The notes beneath the pieces are model-generated. The model searched no databases, was not told the origin of the DNA, and was given only the letters and a program-made list of their open reading frames with translations. This document shows, one piece after another, positions 1 through 6,011 of a DNA stretch of 10,190 nt (positions are counted from its first letter, which is position 1; every line of letters starts with the position of its first letter). Position numbers and translations under genes: made by a program. This stretch comes from DASULK01 sp036381835 (lineage in GTDB: Bacteria > Actinomycetota > Actinomycetes > Mycobacteriales > Micromonosporaceae), in the NCBI GenBank assembly GCA_036381835.1, contig DASVCA010000195.1, positions 1 through 10,190 of the forward strand, read 5' to 3'.

Positions 1-1113
1 GCCAAGGACCGGGCGCTGCGGACCCTGGACGACCGTAGCGCTGCCGGTCACCTGAAGTCGCACGAGAAGGACGAGGTGGACCGGCAGATCCGCGTTTCCA
101 CCGACATCGCCCGCCGGATCCTCGTCACCGAGAACGACGACTACCGCAGCGCGTTCATGAAGCTGGTCTCCAACCCGCGGCCGGTGCTCACGCCGGAGGA
201 AACCCGCGCCGTGCAGGCGTGGGAGGAGTACCGGGCCATGTCCGAGGGGTCTACCTCGGCCGGCGGGTTCGGTATCCCGGTGCTGATCGACCCGTCCATC
301 ATCCTCACCGCGCAGGAGTCGGGGAACCCGTTCCTGACGCTGTGCCGGACGGTGGACGTCAACACCAACGCGTGGAAGGGCGTCTCCTCGGCGGGTGTCA
401 CGTGGTCGTTCGACGCTGAGGGGACGGCCGTCTCGGACGACTCGCCGAGTCTGGCCCAGCCGTCCGTGACTGTCCACATGGCACGCGGGTACATCCCGTA
501 CAGCATCGAGGTGGGGCAGGACTACCCCGGCTTCGCCGACGAGATGTCGCGGCTGCTCGCCGCCGGCTACGACGAGCTGCTCGTGCAGAAGTTCTCTGTC
601 GGCTCCGGAAATGGTGAGCCGAGGGGCATCATCACCGCGCTGGACGCCAACACCAACGTGGAGGTGCTGCTGACCACCGCCGGCCAGTTCGGCGAGGTCG
701 ACCTCTACGCCGTGTGGAAGGCGCTGCCGCAGAAGTACCGCCGCCGGGCCGCGTGGATGATGAACGTCGGCGTCAACAACTCCATCCGACGGTTCGGTTC
801 GGCGAACGTGTTCCACGCGTTCACCGAGAGCCTGCCGGCGGAGTGGGCGGACGTCCTGTTCGGCAAGCAGGTGTACGAGTCGGCGTACTTCTCCGACTTC
901 ACCGCCACCACCGCCCACCAGAACGTGCTGGTGGTCGGTGACTGGTCGAACTACCTGATCGCCCGCCGGGGCGGTATGTCCGTCGAGCTTGTCCAGCACG
1001 TGTTCGACACCAGCACCGGCCGGCCGACCGGGCAGCGGGGCTGGTTCGCGTACGCCCGCATCGGCGGCAACTCGGTGAACGACCTCGGGTTCCGGCTGCT
1101 CAACCAGACCTGA
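1..1113 (+). CDS. HK97-fold major capsid protein, 5' end outside window
   Basis: This is the structural subunit of the icosahedral head. The frame is open from base 1, so the gene begins upstream and 370 residues are visible. A GTG at 76 is internal, because the in-frame residues before it are charged and helical, as in the scaffold-like delta segment or N-arm of this family. The seen landmarks are typical of the Phage_capsid family: a Ser/Gly-rich junction followed by GGFGIPVLID (visible residues about 87-97), an E-loop/P-domain stretch with an acidic turn (VSDDSPSL, about 144-151), a long spine-helix region (GFADEMSRLLAAGYDELL), and the GNGEPRGIIT turn (about 204-212). The C-terminal A-domain ends in RIGGNSVNDLGFRLL. 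The family call is firm. Whether the delta domain is cleaved cannot be judged, since any protease gene would lie upstream. A strong stem-loop follows the stop codon. Confidence 0.93.
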   Translation, partial: AKDRALRTLDDRSAAGHLKSHEKDEVDRQIRVSTDIARRILVTENDDYRSAFMKLVSNPRPVLTPEETRAVQAWEEYRAMSEGSTSAGGFGIPVLIDPSIILTAQESGNPFLTLCRTVDVNTNAWKGVSSAGVTWSFDAEGTAVSDDSPSLAQPSVTVHMARGYIPYSIEVGQDYPGFADEMSRLLAAGYDELLVQKFSVGSGNGEPRGIITALDANTNVEVLLTTAGQFGEVDLYAVWKALPQKYRRRAAWMMNVGVNNSIRRFGSANVFHAFTESLPAEWADVLFGKQVYESAYFSDFTATTAHQNVLVVGDWSNYLIARRGGMSVELVQHVFDTSTGRPTGQRGWFAYARIGGNSVNDLGFRLLNQT

Positions 1114-1130
1114 TCCGTCTCTCCCCGAAC

Positions 1131-1170
1131 CGTCCCCGCCGGCCGTCAGGGTGGTCGGCCGGCGGGGACG
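1131..1170 (+). terminator. Perfect 14-bp stem-loop after the capsid gene
   Basis: The left arm CGTCCCCGCCGGCC (1131-1144) and right arm GGCCGGCGGGGACG (1157-1170) are exact reverse complements around a 12-base loop. The structure starts 17 bases after the capsid stop and ends 38 bases before the next start. There is no following T tract, so it is not a classical intrinsic terminator, although GC-rich actinobacteria often use such U-less hairpins. Possible roles are partial termination that lets capsid mRNA exceed downstream mRNA, or a 3' stabilising or processing structure. The structure is seen directly; its function is inferred. Confidence 0.6.
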
Positions 1171-1195
1171 ACCCCAACCACCCAACCACCCGCCT

Positions 1196-1201
1196 GGAGG
1201 G
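1196..1201 (+). promoter_or_regulatory. Shine-Dalgarno site GGAGGG
   Basis: This strong site lies 7 bases before the ATG at 1209. It is the first independent ribosome entry after the capsid-gene hairpin, and it fixes the start of the 95-residue protein. The genes after it mostly rely on stop/start overlaps. Confidence 0.75.
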
Positions 1202-1208
1202 ACCAGTA

Positions 1209-1496
1209 ATGTCCATCGTCTACGCCAACGTGACCCGCTGGGATGTGCGTGTCGCAGCCCCGTGGGGTGTGTGGGTGCCCATCCCACCCGGCTCCCACTG
1301 GGACTCTGAGGACCCGATCGTCAAGGCGTTCCCCCAGTACTTCTCCGACGACCCGGCCGTTGGTATCGCGTCGTCGCTGCCGCCGCCGGAGCACCGGCCG
1401 GCCGTGTTCGTCGGACCGCCCGTTGTCGAGCAGGCCACTGCAGCACCGGGCGAGGTGCGGGAGACGCCGCGGCGGACTCGGCGGACGCAGGCGTGA
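1209..1496 (+). CDS. Small phage protein of unknown function next to capsid
   Basis: This is a 95-residue protein with no assignable enzyme motif. The N-terminal half is the more ordered part, with alternating hydrophobic and aromatic residues (WDVRVAAPWGVWVPIPPG) followed by an acidic segment and PIVKAFPQYFSDDP. The C-terminal half is Pro/Ala-rich and ends in a basic tail (RRTRRTQA). Small proteins with a D-x-(D/E)DP-I/V-VK-x-P-x-x-F segment are common directly after capsid genes in actinobacteriophages, where they are usually left as hypothetical. The position would suit a head accessory protein, but the sequence does not show this. The start is the ATG at 1209 with a strong Shine-Dalgarno site. 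The stop overlaps the following GTG by four bases. Confidence 0.8.
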   Translation: MSIVYANVTRWDVRVAAPWGVWVPIPPGSHWDSEDPIVKAFPQYFSDDPAVGIASSLPPPEHRPAVFVGPPVVEQATAAPGEVRETPRRTRRTQA

Positions 1497-2890
1497 GCGT
1501 CACCGTCGCCTACGTCCACCCCAACGAGGTCGCCCACTCCTGGCACCGGTCGATGGTCGACATGATCGGCTACGACGTGACCCTCCCCGAGCCGGTGCTC
1601 ACCGGTGGGTGGATGGCCATGCGGTACGGCACAGACGGCCTTCCCGGGGCACGCAACAAGGCCGTCGCCGAGTTCCTGGACGCCAAGTCCGCTGACTGGC
1701 TGCTGTGGACGGACACGGACATGGGGTTCGGCCCCAACGCGGTACACCGCCTACTGGAAGTAGCCGATCCCGTGGAGCGGCCCATCGTCGGCGCGCTGTG
1801 CTTCTCCCAACGGGAGCACGCCCCGGACGGGCTGGGTGGATTCTTCACCACTCCCGCACCAACGATCTACGACTGGGTGACCCGCGACAACGGCGAGCCG
1901 GGGTTCCTCGGCCGGGCCACCTACCCGGTCAACACGGTAGTGCGGTGCGCCGGCACAGGGTCGGCGTTCATCCTCATCCACCGGTCCGTGTTCGAACGGA
2001 TCGAAGCCGATCAGGGGCCGGTCTGGTACGACCGGGTGTTCGTCCAACAGGACGGCCGCAAACGGGCGCTGGGTGAGGACCTGTCGTTCTGTCTGCGCGC
2101 CGGCGCGCTGGACATCCCCATCCACGTCCACACTGGTGTACGCACGTCGCATCTGAAGCAGCATTGGGTGGCGGAGGCCGACTTCTGGGACTTCGCCGTT
2201 CCACCGCCGGCGACCGACGAGGTGGCGGTCATCGTCCCGGTGACCCGCCGGCCGCACAACGCAGACCCGTTCATGCGTTCGCTGCGGGCGTCGACCGGTC
2301 TCGCCCACGTCTACGCCGTGTGCGACGTCGACGACCAGGACACGGCTAAGGCATGGGACCAGGCCGGCGCCACCGTGCTGTACGACCAGGAGCGTCCCGG
2401 CCGGCCGGGATCCTTCGCCGAGAAGCTCAACGTCGGCTACGCCAACACACAGGAGCCGTGGCTGTTCGTCGTAGGCGACGACGTCCGGTTCCACTCCGGC
2501 TGGTTGGACCACGCCCAGGCCATCGCCGCCGACCGGTACCACGTCATCGGCACCAACGACCTAGCCAACCCGCGCACCGTCGCCGGGGAACACTCCCCGC
2601 ACCTGCTCATCCGCCGCTCCTACGTGGACGAGCAGGGAGCGTCGTGGGACGGCCCCGGCACGATGGCGCACGAGGGCTACCGGCACTGGTTCGTCGACGA
2701 CGAGATCGTTACCTGCGCCAAGCAGCGCGACGTGTGGGCGATGGCGCTCGGGTCGAAGGTGGAGCACCTGCACCCCATCTTCGGCACCGCCCCGGACGAC
2801 GGCGTGTACCGGCTCGGCCGCTCCCACGCGAAGCGAGACCGTGAAGTGTTCGAGCAGCGCCGCGCCGAGCAAGAGGCGGCCACGAGATGA
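1493..2890 (+). CDS. Two-domain GT-A fold glycosyltransferase
   Basis: This 465-residue protein holds two glycosyltransferase-like domains in tandem, predicted to be cytoplasmic (no signal peptide or membrane segment). Domain 1 (about 1-235) has the order expected of a GT-A enzyme: a starting strand, PGARNKAVAEFL (51-62), the metal/nucleotide-binding DTD at 74-76 inside a LLWTDTDMGF strand, and an acidic acceptor-side motif GEDLSFCLRAG (194-204) followed by a conserved-looking His strand. Domain 2 (about 242-440) restarts with a strand VAVIVPVTRR, then KLNVGYANTQ (311-320), an acidic strand end VVGDD (326-330) as its DxD equivalent, and VDDE (401-404) with HLHP (425-428). The tail is charged and probably helical. 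The two domains could add two sugars in sequence, or one could be a recognition domain. Acceptor and donor are unknown. The GTG start overlaps the preceding stop as GTGA. Confidence 0.82.
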   Translation: MSVTVAYVHPNEVAHSWHRSMVDMIGYDVTLPEPVLTGGWMAMRYGTDGLPGARNKAVAEFLDAKSADWLLWTDTDMGFGPNAVHRLLEVADPVERPIVGALCFSQREHAPDGLGGFFTTPAPTIYDWVTRDNGEPGFLGRATYPVNTVVRCAGTGSAFILIHRSVFERIEADQGPVWYDRVFVQQDGRKRALGEDLSFCLRAGALDIPIHVHTGVRTSHLKQHWVAEADFWDFAVPPPATDEVAVIVPVTRRPHNADPFMRSLRASTGLAHVYAVCDVDDQDTAKAWDQAGATVLYDQERPGRPGSFAEKLNVGYANTQEPWLFVVGDDVRFHSGWLDHAQAIAADRYHVIGTNDLANPRTVAGEHSPHLLIRRSYVDEQGASWDGPGTMAHEGYRHWFVDDEIVTCAKQRDVWAMALGSKVEHLHPIFGTAPDDGVYRLGRSHAKRDREVFEQRRAEQEAATR

Positions 2891-3549
2891 CGCACGTCGT
2901 GATTCCCGCCGCAGGCGAAGGTCGCCGGTTCATCGAGGCCGGCTACCCACCGAAGACACACGTCCTTGTGGACGGTGTGCCGATGCTGCGGCGCGTCGTG
3001 GAGAACATCCGGGCTCAGCTGGCGATACCGCACCGGGTCACAGTGGTGGTCACCTCACCACCGCCGACGCTGGACGATGTCGACGTTCTGCAGTTGGCCC
3101 AACCGACCAGGGGCGCGGCGGAGACGATCCTCGCCGCGGGTATCGATGACCAGCCGCTGATCGTCGCGAACTGCGACCAGCTGGTGTCCGGGCCGTGGAT
3201 CCTGACGGACCCCGCCGACGGCTGGATCGCCACCTTCACATCCGACCGCCCCCATCACTCGTACGTCCAGGTCGACGCGGACGGGTTCGTGGAGAAGATC
3301 GCCGAGAAGCAGGTCATCTCGGACCAGGCCGTCGCCGGGGTTTACGTGTTCAAGGACGGCACCATGTTCGCCGACGCGGCCAGGGCGGTCATCGACCGCG
3401 ATGAGCGGGTGCTGGGCGAGTTCTACGTGTCCACCGTCCTCGCCGAGATGGTTGCGCGGGGGGCGCGGCTGCGCACCTTCCCCCTGGACGTGACGATCCT
3501 CGGCACCCCGGAGGAACTGGAGCGTTACGCGACGGGGCGGACGCGGTGA
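2887..3549 (+). CDS. RmlA-like sugar-phosphate nucleotidyltransferase
   Basis: This 220-residue enzyme of the NTP_transferase superfamily is expected to join a nucleoside triphosphate and a sugar 1-phosphate to make a nucleotide-activated donor and pyrophosphate. The phosphate-binding signature AAGEGRRF (8-15) is followed by the lysine motif PPKTHVLVDGVPML (21-34). The strand IVANCDQLV (92-100) carries the metal-binding Asp97. FVEKIAEKQ (134-142), VAGVYVFKDG (149-158), GEFYVSTVLAEMV (177-189) and LGTPEELERY (205-214) follow the order seen in the family. It stops after the core domain, without the C-terminal extension of long RmlA/GlmU enzymes. The nucleotide and sugar cannot be read off. The ATG overlaps the upstream glycosyltransferase stop (ATGA) and the stop overlaps the reductase start (GTGA), so the three are coupled. 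An IspD-type cytidylyltransferase is less likely from the C-terminal motifs. Confidence 0.85.
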   Translation: MTHVVIPAAGEGRRFIEAGYPPKTHVLVDGVPMLRRVVENIRAQLAIPHRVTVVVTSPPPTLDDVDVLQLAQPTRGAAETILAAGIDDQPLIVANCDQLVSGPWILTDPADGWIATFTSDRPHHSYVQVDADGFVEKIAEKQVISDQAVAGVYVFKDGTMFADAARAVIDRDERVLGEFYVSTVLAEMVARGARLRTFPLDVTILGTPEELERYATGRTR

Positions 3550-4196
3550 GCCGGCTGATCATCTTCGGCGGGGGAGAGATCGCCGAGAAAGGCATTGTTC
3601 CCATCGTCGGCGGAACGGTGCTCACCGCGGAGGACTGCGACCTGACCCAATGGCACACCGTGGTCGAGGCCGTCGAGCGGACGTCGCCGGAACATGTGGT
3701 TGTCACGGCCGGCGTCTCCCGACCCTCCCCGGTGGCCGGGTCCAACCCCGGCAGGTGGCACAAGGAACTCATGGTGAATCTGCTCGGCCCCTACCATGTG
3801 GCCAGGGCGGTCGCCGGCAAGGCGAAGACCATGGTGTTCGTCTCCTCCGTCGCCGGGCTGTACGGGAAGCCCAACCACTCCGGCTACTCCGCATCCAAGG
3901 CGGGACTCATCTCGCTGGTGCAGTCGTTGGCGATGGAGGGGTACAACGCCTACGCCATCTCCCCTGGCCGGGTGGACACGGCCATGCGGGAACGCGATTA
4001 CCCCGGCGAGGACCCGAAGACCCGGCTGAAGCCGACCGTCATCGGGCAGTTGGTGGCGGACATCCTCGCCGGCCGGTACACGCCCGGCGACAACCTGGTC
4101 ATTCGGATGCGCGGCCACGAGGTCCTGCCGCTGGAGGTACATCGCGGCGATGGGTGGCGGGAGAAGCTGCGGGTCGGGGAGCCACCAACATGCTGA
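3546..4196 (+). CDS. Short-chain dehydrogenase/reductase, compact
   Basis: This 216-residue NAD(P)-dependent oxidoreductase is of the SDR superfamily. The catalytic set is present: VSSVAGLYG with Ser100/Ser101, Tyr114 and Lys118 in YSASK, and Asn78 in MVNLLGPY. TAG (54-56) stands for the usual NAG, and SPGRVDT (139-145) is the post-active-site cofactor loop. The N-terminal glycine motif is GGGEIAEKG rather than TGxxxGIG, and the stretch before Asp32 is about 20 residues shorter than in classical SDRs. That suggests a reduced first half of the Rossmann fold. Sitting directly after a nucleotidyltransferase, it may modify a nucleotide sugar or reduce a sugar phosphate. The TAMR-x4-YPGEDPKTRL segment (145-161) is reminiscent, from memory only, of reductase domains paired with cytidylyltransferases in CDP-ribitol synthesis. 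The substrate is unproven. The GTG start overlaps by GTGA. Confidence 0.83.
   Translation: MSRLIIFGGGEIAEKGIVPIVGGTVLTAEDCDLTQWHTVVEAVERTSPEHVVVTAGVSRPSPVAGSNPGRWHKELMVNLLGPYHVARAVAGKAKTMVFVSSVAGLYGKPNHSGYSASKAGLISLVQSLAMEGYNAYAISPGRVDTAMRERDYPGEDPKTRLKPTVIGQLVADILAGRYTPGDNLVIRMRGHEVLPLEVHRGDGWREKLRVGEPPTC
4176..4181 (+). promoter_or_regulatory. Shine-Dalgarno site GGGGAG for the zinc-ribbon gene
   Basis: GGGGAG lies 8 bases before the ATG at 4190, inside the end of the reductase gene. It supports a short gene starting there rather than any longer reading of the frame. Confidence 0.6.
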
Positions 4197-4399
4197 TCCC
4201 CCAGGACCAGCTGGCCGCGCTCGCCGCGTCGTGGGAACCGCAGGCGTCCGCCTCACCGCCACGGAGGAGACTGTCCCGCTGCGCCGCCTGCGGCGGCCGG
4301 ATGTGGTTCCCCTGGCACATTTGGCTCGACGCCGGCGGGTTCAAGAAGGAGCTGCACGTCTGCAACCGATGTGTGAGGCGGCGAGGGTGGAAACGCTGA
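4190..4399 (+). CDS. Small zinc-ribbon-like protein
   Basis: This 69-residue protein has two Cys pairs, C31-A-A-C34 and C58-N-R-C61, separated by 23 residues rich in Trp, Gly and Lys. The arrangement is that of a zinc ribbon, with a GG after the first knuckle. The N-terminal 25 residues are Ala/Pro-rich with a possible short helix, and the C-terminus is strongly basic (VRRRGWKR). The frame stays open far upstream, but the ATG at 4190 has a good Shine-Dalgarno site and upstream codons only shadow the reductase gene. It overlaps the reductase by 7 bases and the next glycosyltransferase by 13. It could bind nucleic acid, act as a small regulator, or partner the glycosylation enzymes. The sequence does not decide between these. 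Confidence 0.68.
   Translation: MLIPQDQLAALAASWEPQASASPPRRRLSRCAACGGRMWFPWHIWLDAGGFKKELHVCNRCVRRRGWKR
4374..4378 (+). promoter_or_regulatory. Shine-Dalgarno-like TGAGG favouring the GTG start at 4387
   Basis: TGAGG ends 8 bases before the GTG at 4387. The competing in-frame ATG at 4369 has only AAGGAG at 4346-4351, 17 bases away, which is too distant. This favours GTG 4387 as the start. Confidence 0.45.
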
Positions 4400-4965
4400 T
4401 CGTCGTCGCCGCACACGGGACCCAGTACGTGGAGCAGTGCCTCCAGTCCCTCGACGGGCACCGGGTCATGGTGGTGGAAACGGGCGAGTCCGGGCCCGTT
4501 CCCGGCCGGCACCCGACCGGCGCCTACCTGTGGGCGGTCGGGCAGTATCCGGCGGACCGGTACCTGTTCATCCAGGACTCCATGACCTGCCTGACAGCGG
4601 ACCCGGTCGGCTGGTTCGAGCAACAGTGGCCAGGGTCCGGTGCGGTTGCGTGGGGCCGGTTCCCGATGCAGTGGGACGGACCCCGGCAGGAACAGTGGGT
4701 ACGCGCCCAATATCCGGGCGTCGAAACGTCACACGGGATCATGGGGCCGATCTTCTACACCGACCGGGCCTCCCTGAACCTTCTCGCCGAGCGGGGACTG
4801 CTGCCGGCGATACCCACGGACCGCATCGAGGCGCAAGGCACCGAACGGGCGTGGGCGTACGCGTACACCGCAGCCGGACTTCCGGTGGCCGGGCCGGAGT
4901 GGAACCACGCGCAAATGCAGGTCGACTGGGGCGGCTGGCGGAAGGTGTGGGCGGGCCGGCCATGA
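4387..4965 (+). CDS. Small glycosyltransferase-like protein (GT-A type)
   Basis: This 192-residue protein looks like a minimal GT-A glycosyltransferase. It opens with a strand (TLIVVAAHGTQYVEQCLQSL, 3-22) typical of the nucleotide-binding start of GT2-like enzymes, followed by VMVVETGES. The strand YLFIQDSMTCL (59-69) puts Gln-Asp-Ser where a DxD is usually found. TSHGIMGPIFYTDRASL (114-130) resembles the acceptor-side segment, and GTERAWAYAYTAAG (151-164) resembles the C-terminal acidic helix. It is short for the family and has only one Asp in the presumed metal site, so activity is less certain than for its neighbours. The GTG at 4387 is preferred on Shine-Dalgarno spacing; ATG 4369 would add six residues. 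The stop overlaps the next ATG (ATGA). Substrate is unknown. Confidence 0.68.
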   Translation: METLIVVAAHGTQYVEQCLQSLDGHRVMVVETGESGPVPGRHPTGAYLWAVGQYPADRYLFIQDSMTCLTADPVGWFEQQWPGSGAVAWGRFPMQWDGPRQEQWVRAQYPGVETSHGIMGPIFYTDRASLNLLAERGLLPAIPTDRIEAQGTERAWAYAYTAAGLPVAGPEWNHAQMQVDWGGWRKVWAGRP

Positions 4966-5576
4966 TCTCGTGGATCGTCGCCACCCACGACCGGACCATC
5001 CTGTCCACCAACCTGCTCGCCACCCTCGGCGACTTGGCCGGCGAGGAACTCATCGTCGTCGAGGACGCCCCGTCCATCGCCGCCGCGTACAACCGGGGCA
5101 CCGCGCAGGCCACCCAGCCGGTGCTGGTGTACGTGCACCACGACGTGCAGGTGCTGGACCCGGTCAGGTTGCGGGCCGAACTACTTCGGGCGTGCGGCCG
5201 GCCCGGTGTGGGCATGGTGGGTGTGGTCGGCTCCACCACTGCGGTCGTGCCGTGGTGGGATGACCTGTCCCCGCTGGGGTCGGTTGTGGACGCCCGCATC
5301 GGCCGGCTCGACTTCGGCCCGGGCGGGCCGTGCGCCTACCTGGACGGGCTGCTGCTGGCCACCCCACACCACGTCGAGTGGGACGAGGACTACCGGGGCT
5401 GGCACCTGTACGACCACGACCAGTGCCAGCAGCAGTTGGCCGCCGGCCGACACAACTGGTGCCTGACCGGTGGGCACACGCTGCTGCGGCACAACAACGT
5501 GGGCCACCCGACCAACGTCGCCCAGCTGGACGGCTGGGCCGACGGGGTACAACGATTCAAGGAGAAGTGGGGATGA
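4962..5576 (+). CDS. Glycosyltransferase, Glyco_tranf_2_5-like
   Basis: This 204-residue GT-A glycosyltransferase resembles the short GT2-related family often listed as Glyco_tranf_2_5. The landmarks are in the family order: ISWIVATHDR (2-11), ELIVVEDAPSIAAAYNRGTAQA (29-50), LVYVHHDVQVLD (55-66) with His-His-Asp as the metal-site equivalent, YLDGLLLATPHHVEWDEDY (126-144) and GWHLYDHDQCQQQLAAG (146-162). The last contains the acidic residues expected near the acceptor or catalytic base. It ends with the His-rich HTLLRHNNVGH. No membrane segment or signal is seen, so it should act in the cytoplasm on proteins or soluble intermediates. The ATG at 4962 overlaps the previous stop, and its own stop overlaps the next gene. 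This assignment is the firmest of the small transferases. Donor and acceptor are unknown. Confidence 0.82.
   Translation: MISWIVATHDRTILSTNLLATLGDLAGEELIVVEDAPSIAAAYNRGTAQATQPVLVYVHHDVQVLDPVRLRAELLRACGRPGVGMVGVVGSTTAVVPWWDDLSPLGSVVDARIGRLDFGPGGPCAYLDGLLLATPHHVEWDEDYRGWHLYDHDQCQQQLAAGRHNWCLTGGHTLLRHNNVGHPTNVAQLDGWADGVQRFKEKWG
5559..5564 (+). promoter_or_regulatory. Shine-Dalgarno site AAGGAG
   Basis: AAGGAG lies 8 bases before the ATG at 5573, within the last codons of the glycosyltransferase. It is one of the strongest sites in the window and marks the return from glycan genes to structural genes. Confidence 0.7.
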
Positions 5577-6007
5577 GCCTGACGCTGTCCGCCGTTGCCC
5601 GGTCCGCCGCCGCGGACGCGGTCGTGGACCTCGTCGACGGCGGTACCCCGCCGGCGCTGATCCGCGTCTACGGCGGCAGTCGCCCCGCCGGCCCCGGCAC
5701 CACCACCGCCGAGACGCTACTGGCCGAGTTCGAGTGCGCCAACCCGGCGTTCGGGTCGGCGTCCAACGGCGTAGCCACACTGGACACCACGCCGGCGCTG
5801 ACCGCGACCGGGCTCGCCGCCGGCACCGCCACCTGGTTCCGCATCGTCACCGGCGGCACCGCGGCCGGCGGCGCTGGGGTGATCGACGGCGAGGTGTCCG
5901 ACGACGACGGCGACGGCGACCTGAAGCTGAACACCACCATGATTTCCGAGGGGCTGAACCTGTCAATCACCTCCGGCACCATCACGATGCCGGCCGGCTC
6001 GGCCTGA
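5573..6007 (+). CDS. Small predicted virion protein, function unknown
   Basis: This 144-residue protein is rich in Ala, Thr, Gly and Ser, with alternating hydrophobics suggesting beta structure. It starts with a helix-like segment (SAVARSAAADAVVDLVDGG, 6-24). A strand-rich body follows with the pattern LLAEFECANPAFGSASNGVA (49-68), ATWFRIV (86-92), an acidic loop SDDDGDGD (109-116) and LNTTMISEGLNLSITSGTITMP (119-140). I recognise this architecture as a recurrent small phage protein found near head and tail genes, but it has no settled function that I know of. It may be a head decoration or accessory protein. DDDGDGD could bind a cation. The start is fixed by a strong Shine-Dalgarno site and an ATGA overlap. 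Confidence 0.75.
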   Translation: MSLTLSAVARSAAADAVVDLVDGGTPPALIRVYGGSRPAGPGTTTAETLLAEFECANPAFGSASNGVATLDTTPALTATGLAAGTATWFRIVTGGTAAGGAGVIDGEVSDDDGDGDLKLNTTMISEGLNLSITSGTITMPAGSA

Positions 6008-6011
6008 CCCC

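Noticed and set aside
76..1113. GTG at 76 as the start of the capsid gene
   Set aside because: The frame is open from base 1 with plausible charged helical sequence before it, and no Shine-Dalgarno site is placed for it. The gene simply enters from upstream.
1751..2542. Minus-strand open frame (263 codons) opposite the two-domain glycosyltransferase
   Set aside because: It has no recognisable motifs, and the opposite strand shows clear GT-A motifs. It is a GC-driven shadow frame.
2887..3549. IspD-type (MEP pathway) cytidylyltransferase
   Set aside because: The AAGxGxR start is shared, but GEFYVS, LGTPEELERY and the NCDQL strand fit sugar NTP transferases better, and no HDAAR-type motif is present.
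3525..4262. Minus-strand open frame (245 codons) opposite the SDR gene
   Set aside because: The SDR Ser/Tyr/Lys motifs on the plus strand are decisive, and the reverse frame is Pro/Gly/Arg-rich without motifs.
4369..4965. ATG at 4369 as the start of the 192-residue transferase
   Set aside because: The nearest Shine-Dalgarno-like site is 17 bases upstream, and the extra six residues (MCEAAR) precede the natural first strand. GTG 4387 has TGAGG at 8 bases. Not fully excluded.
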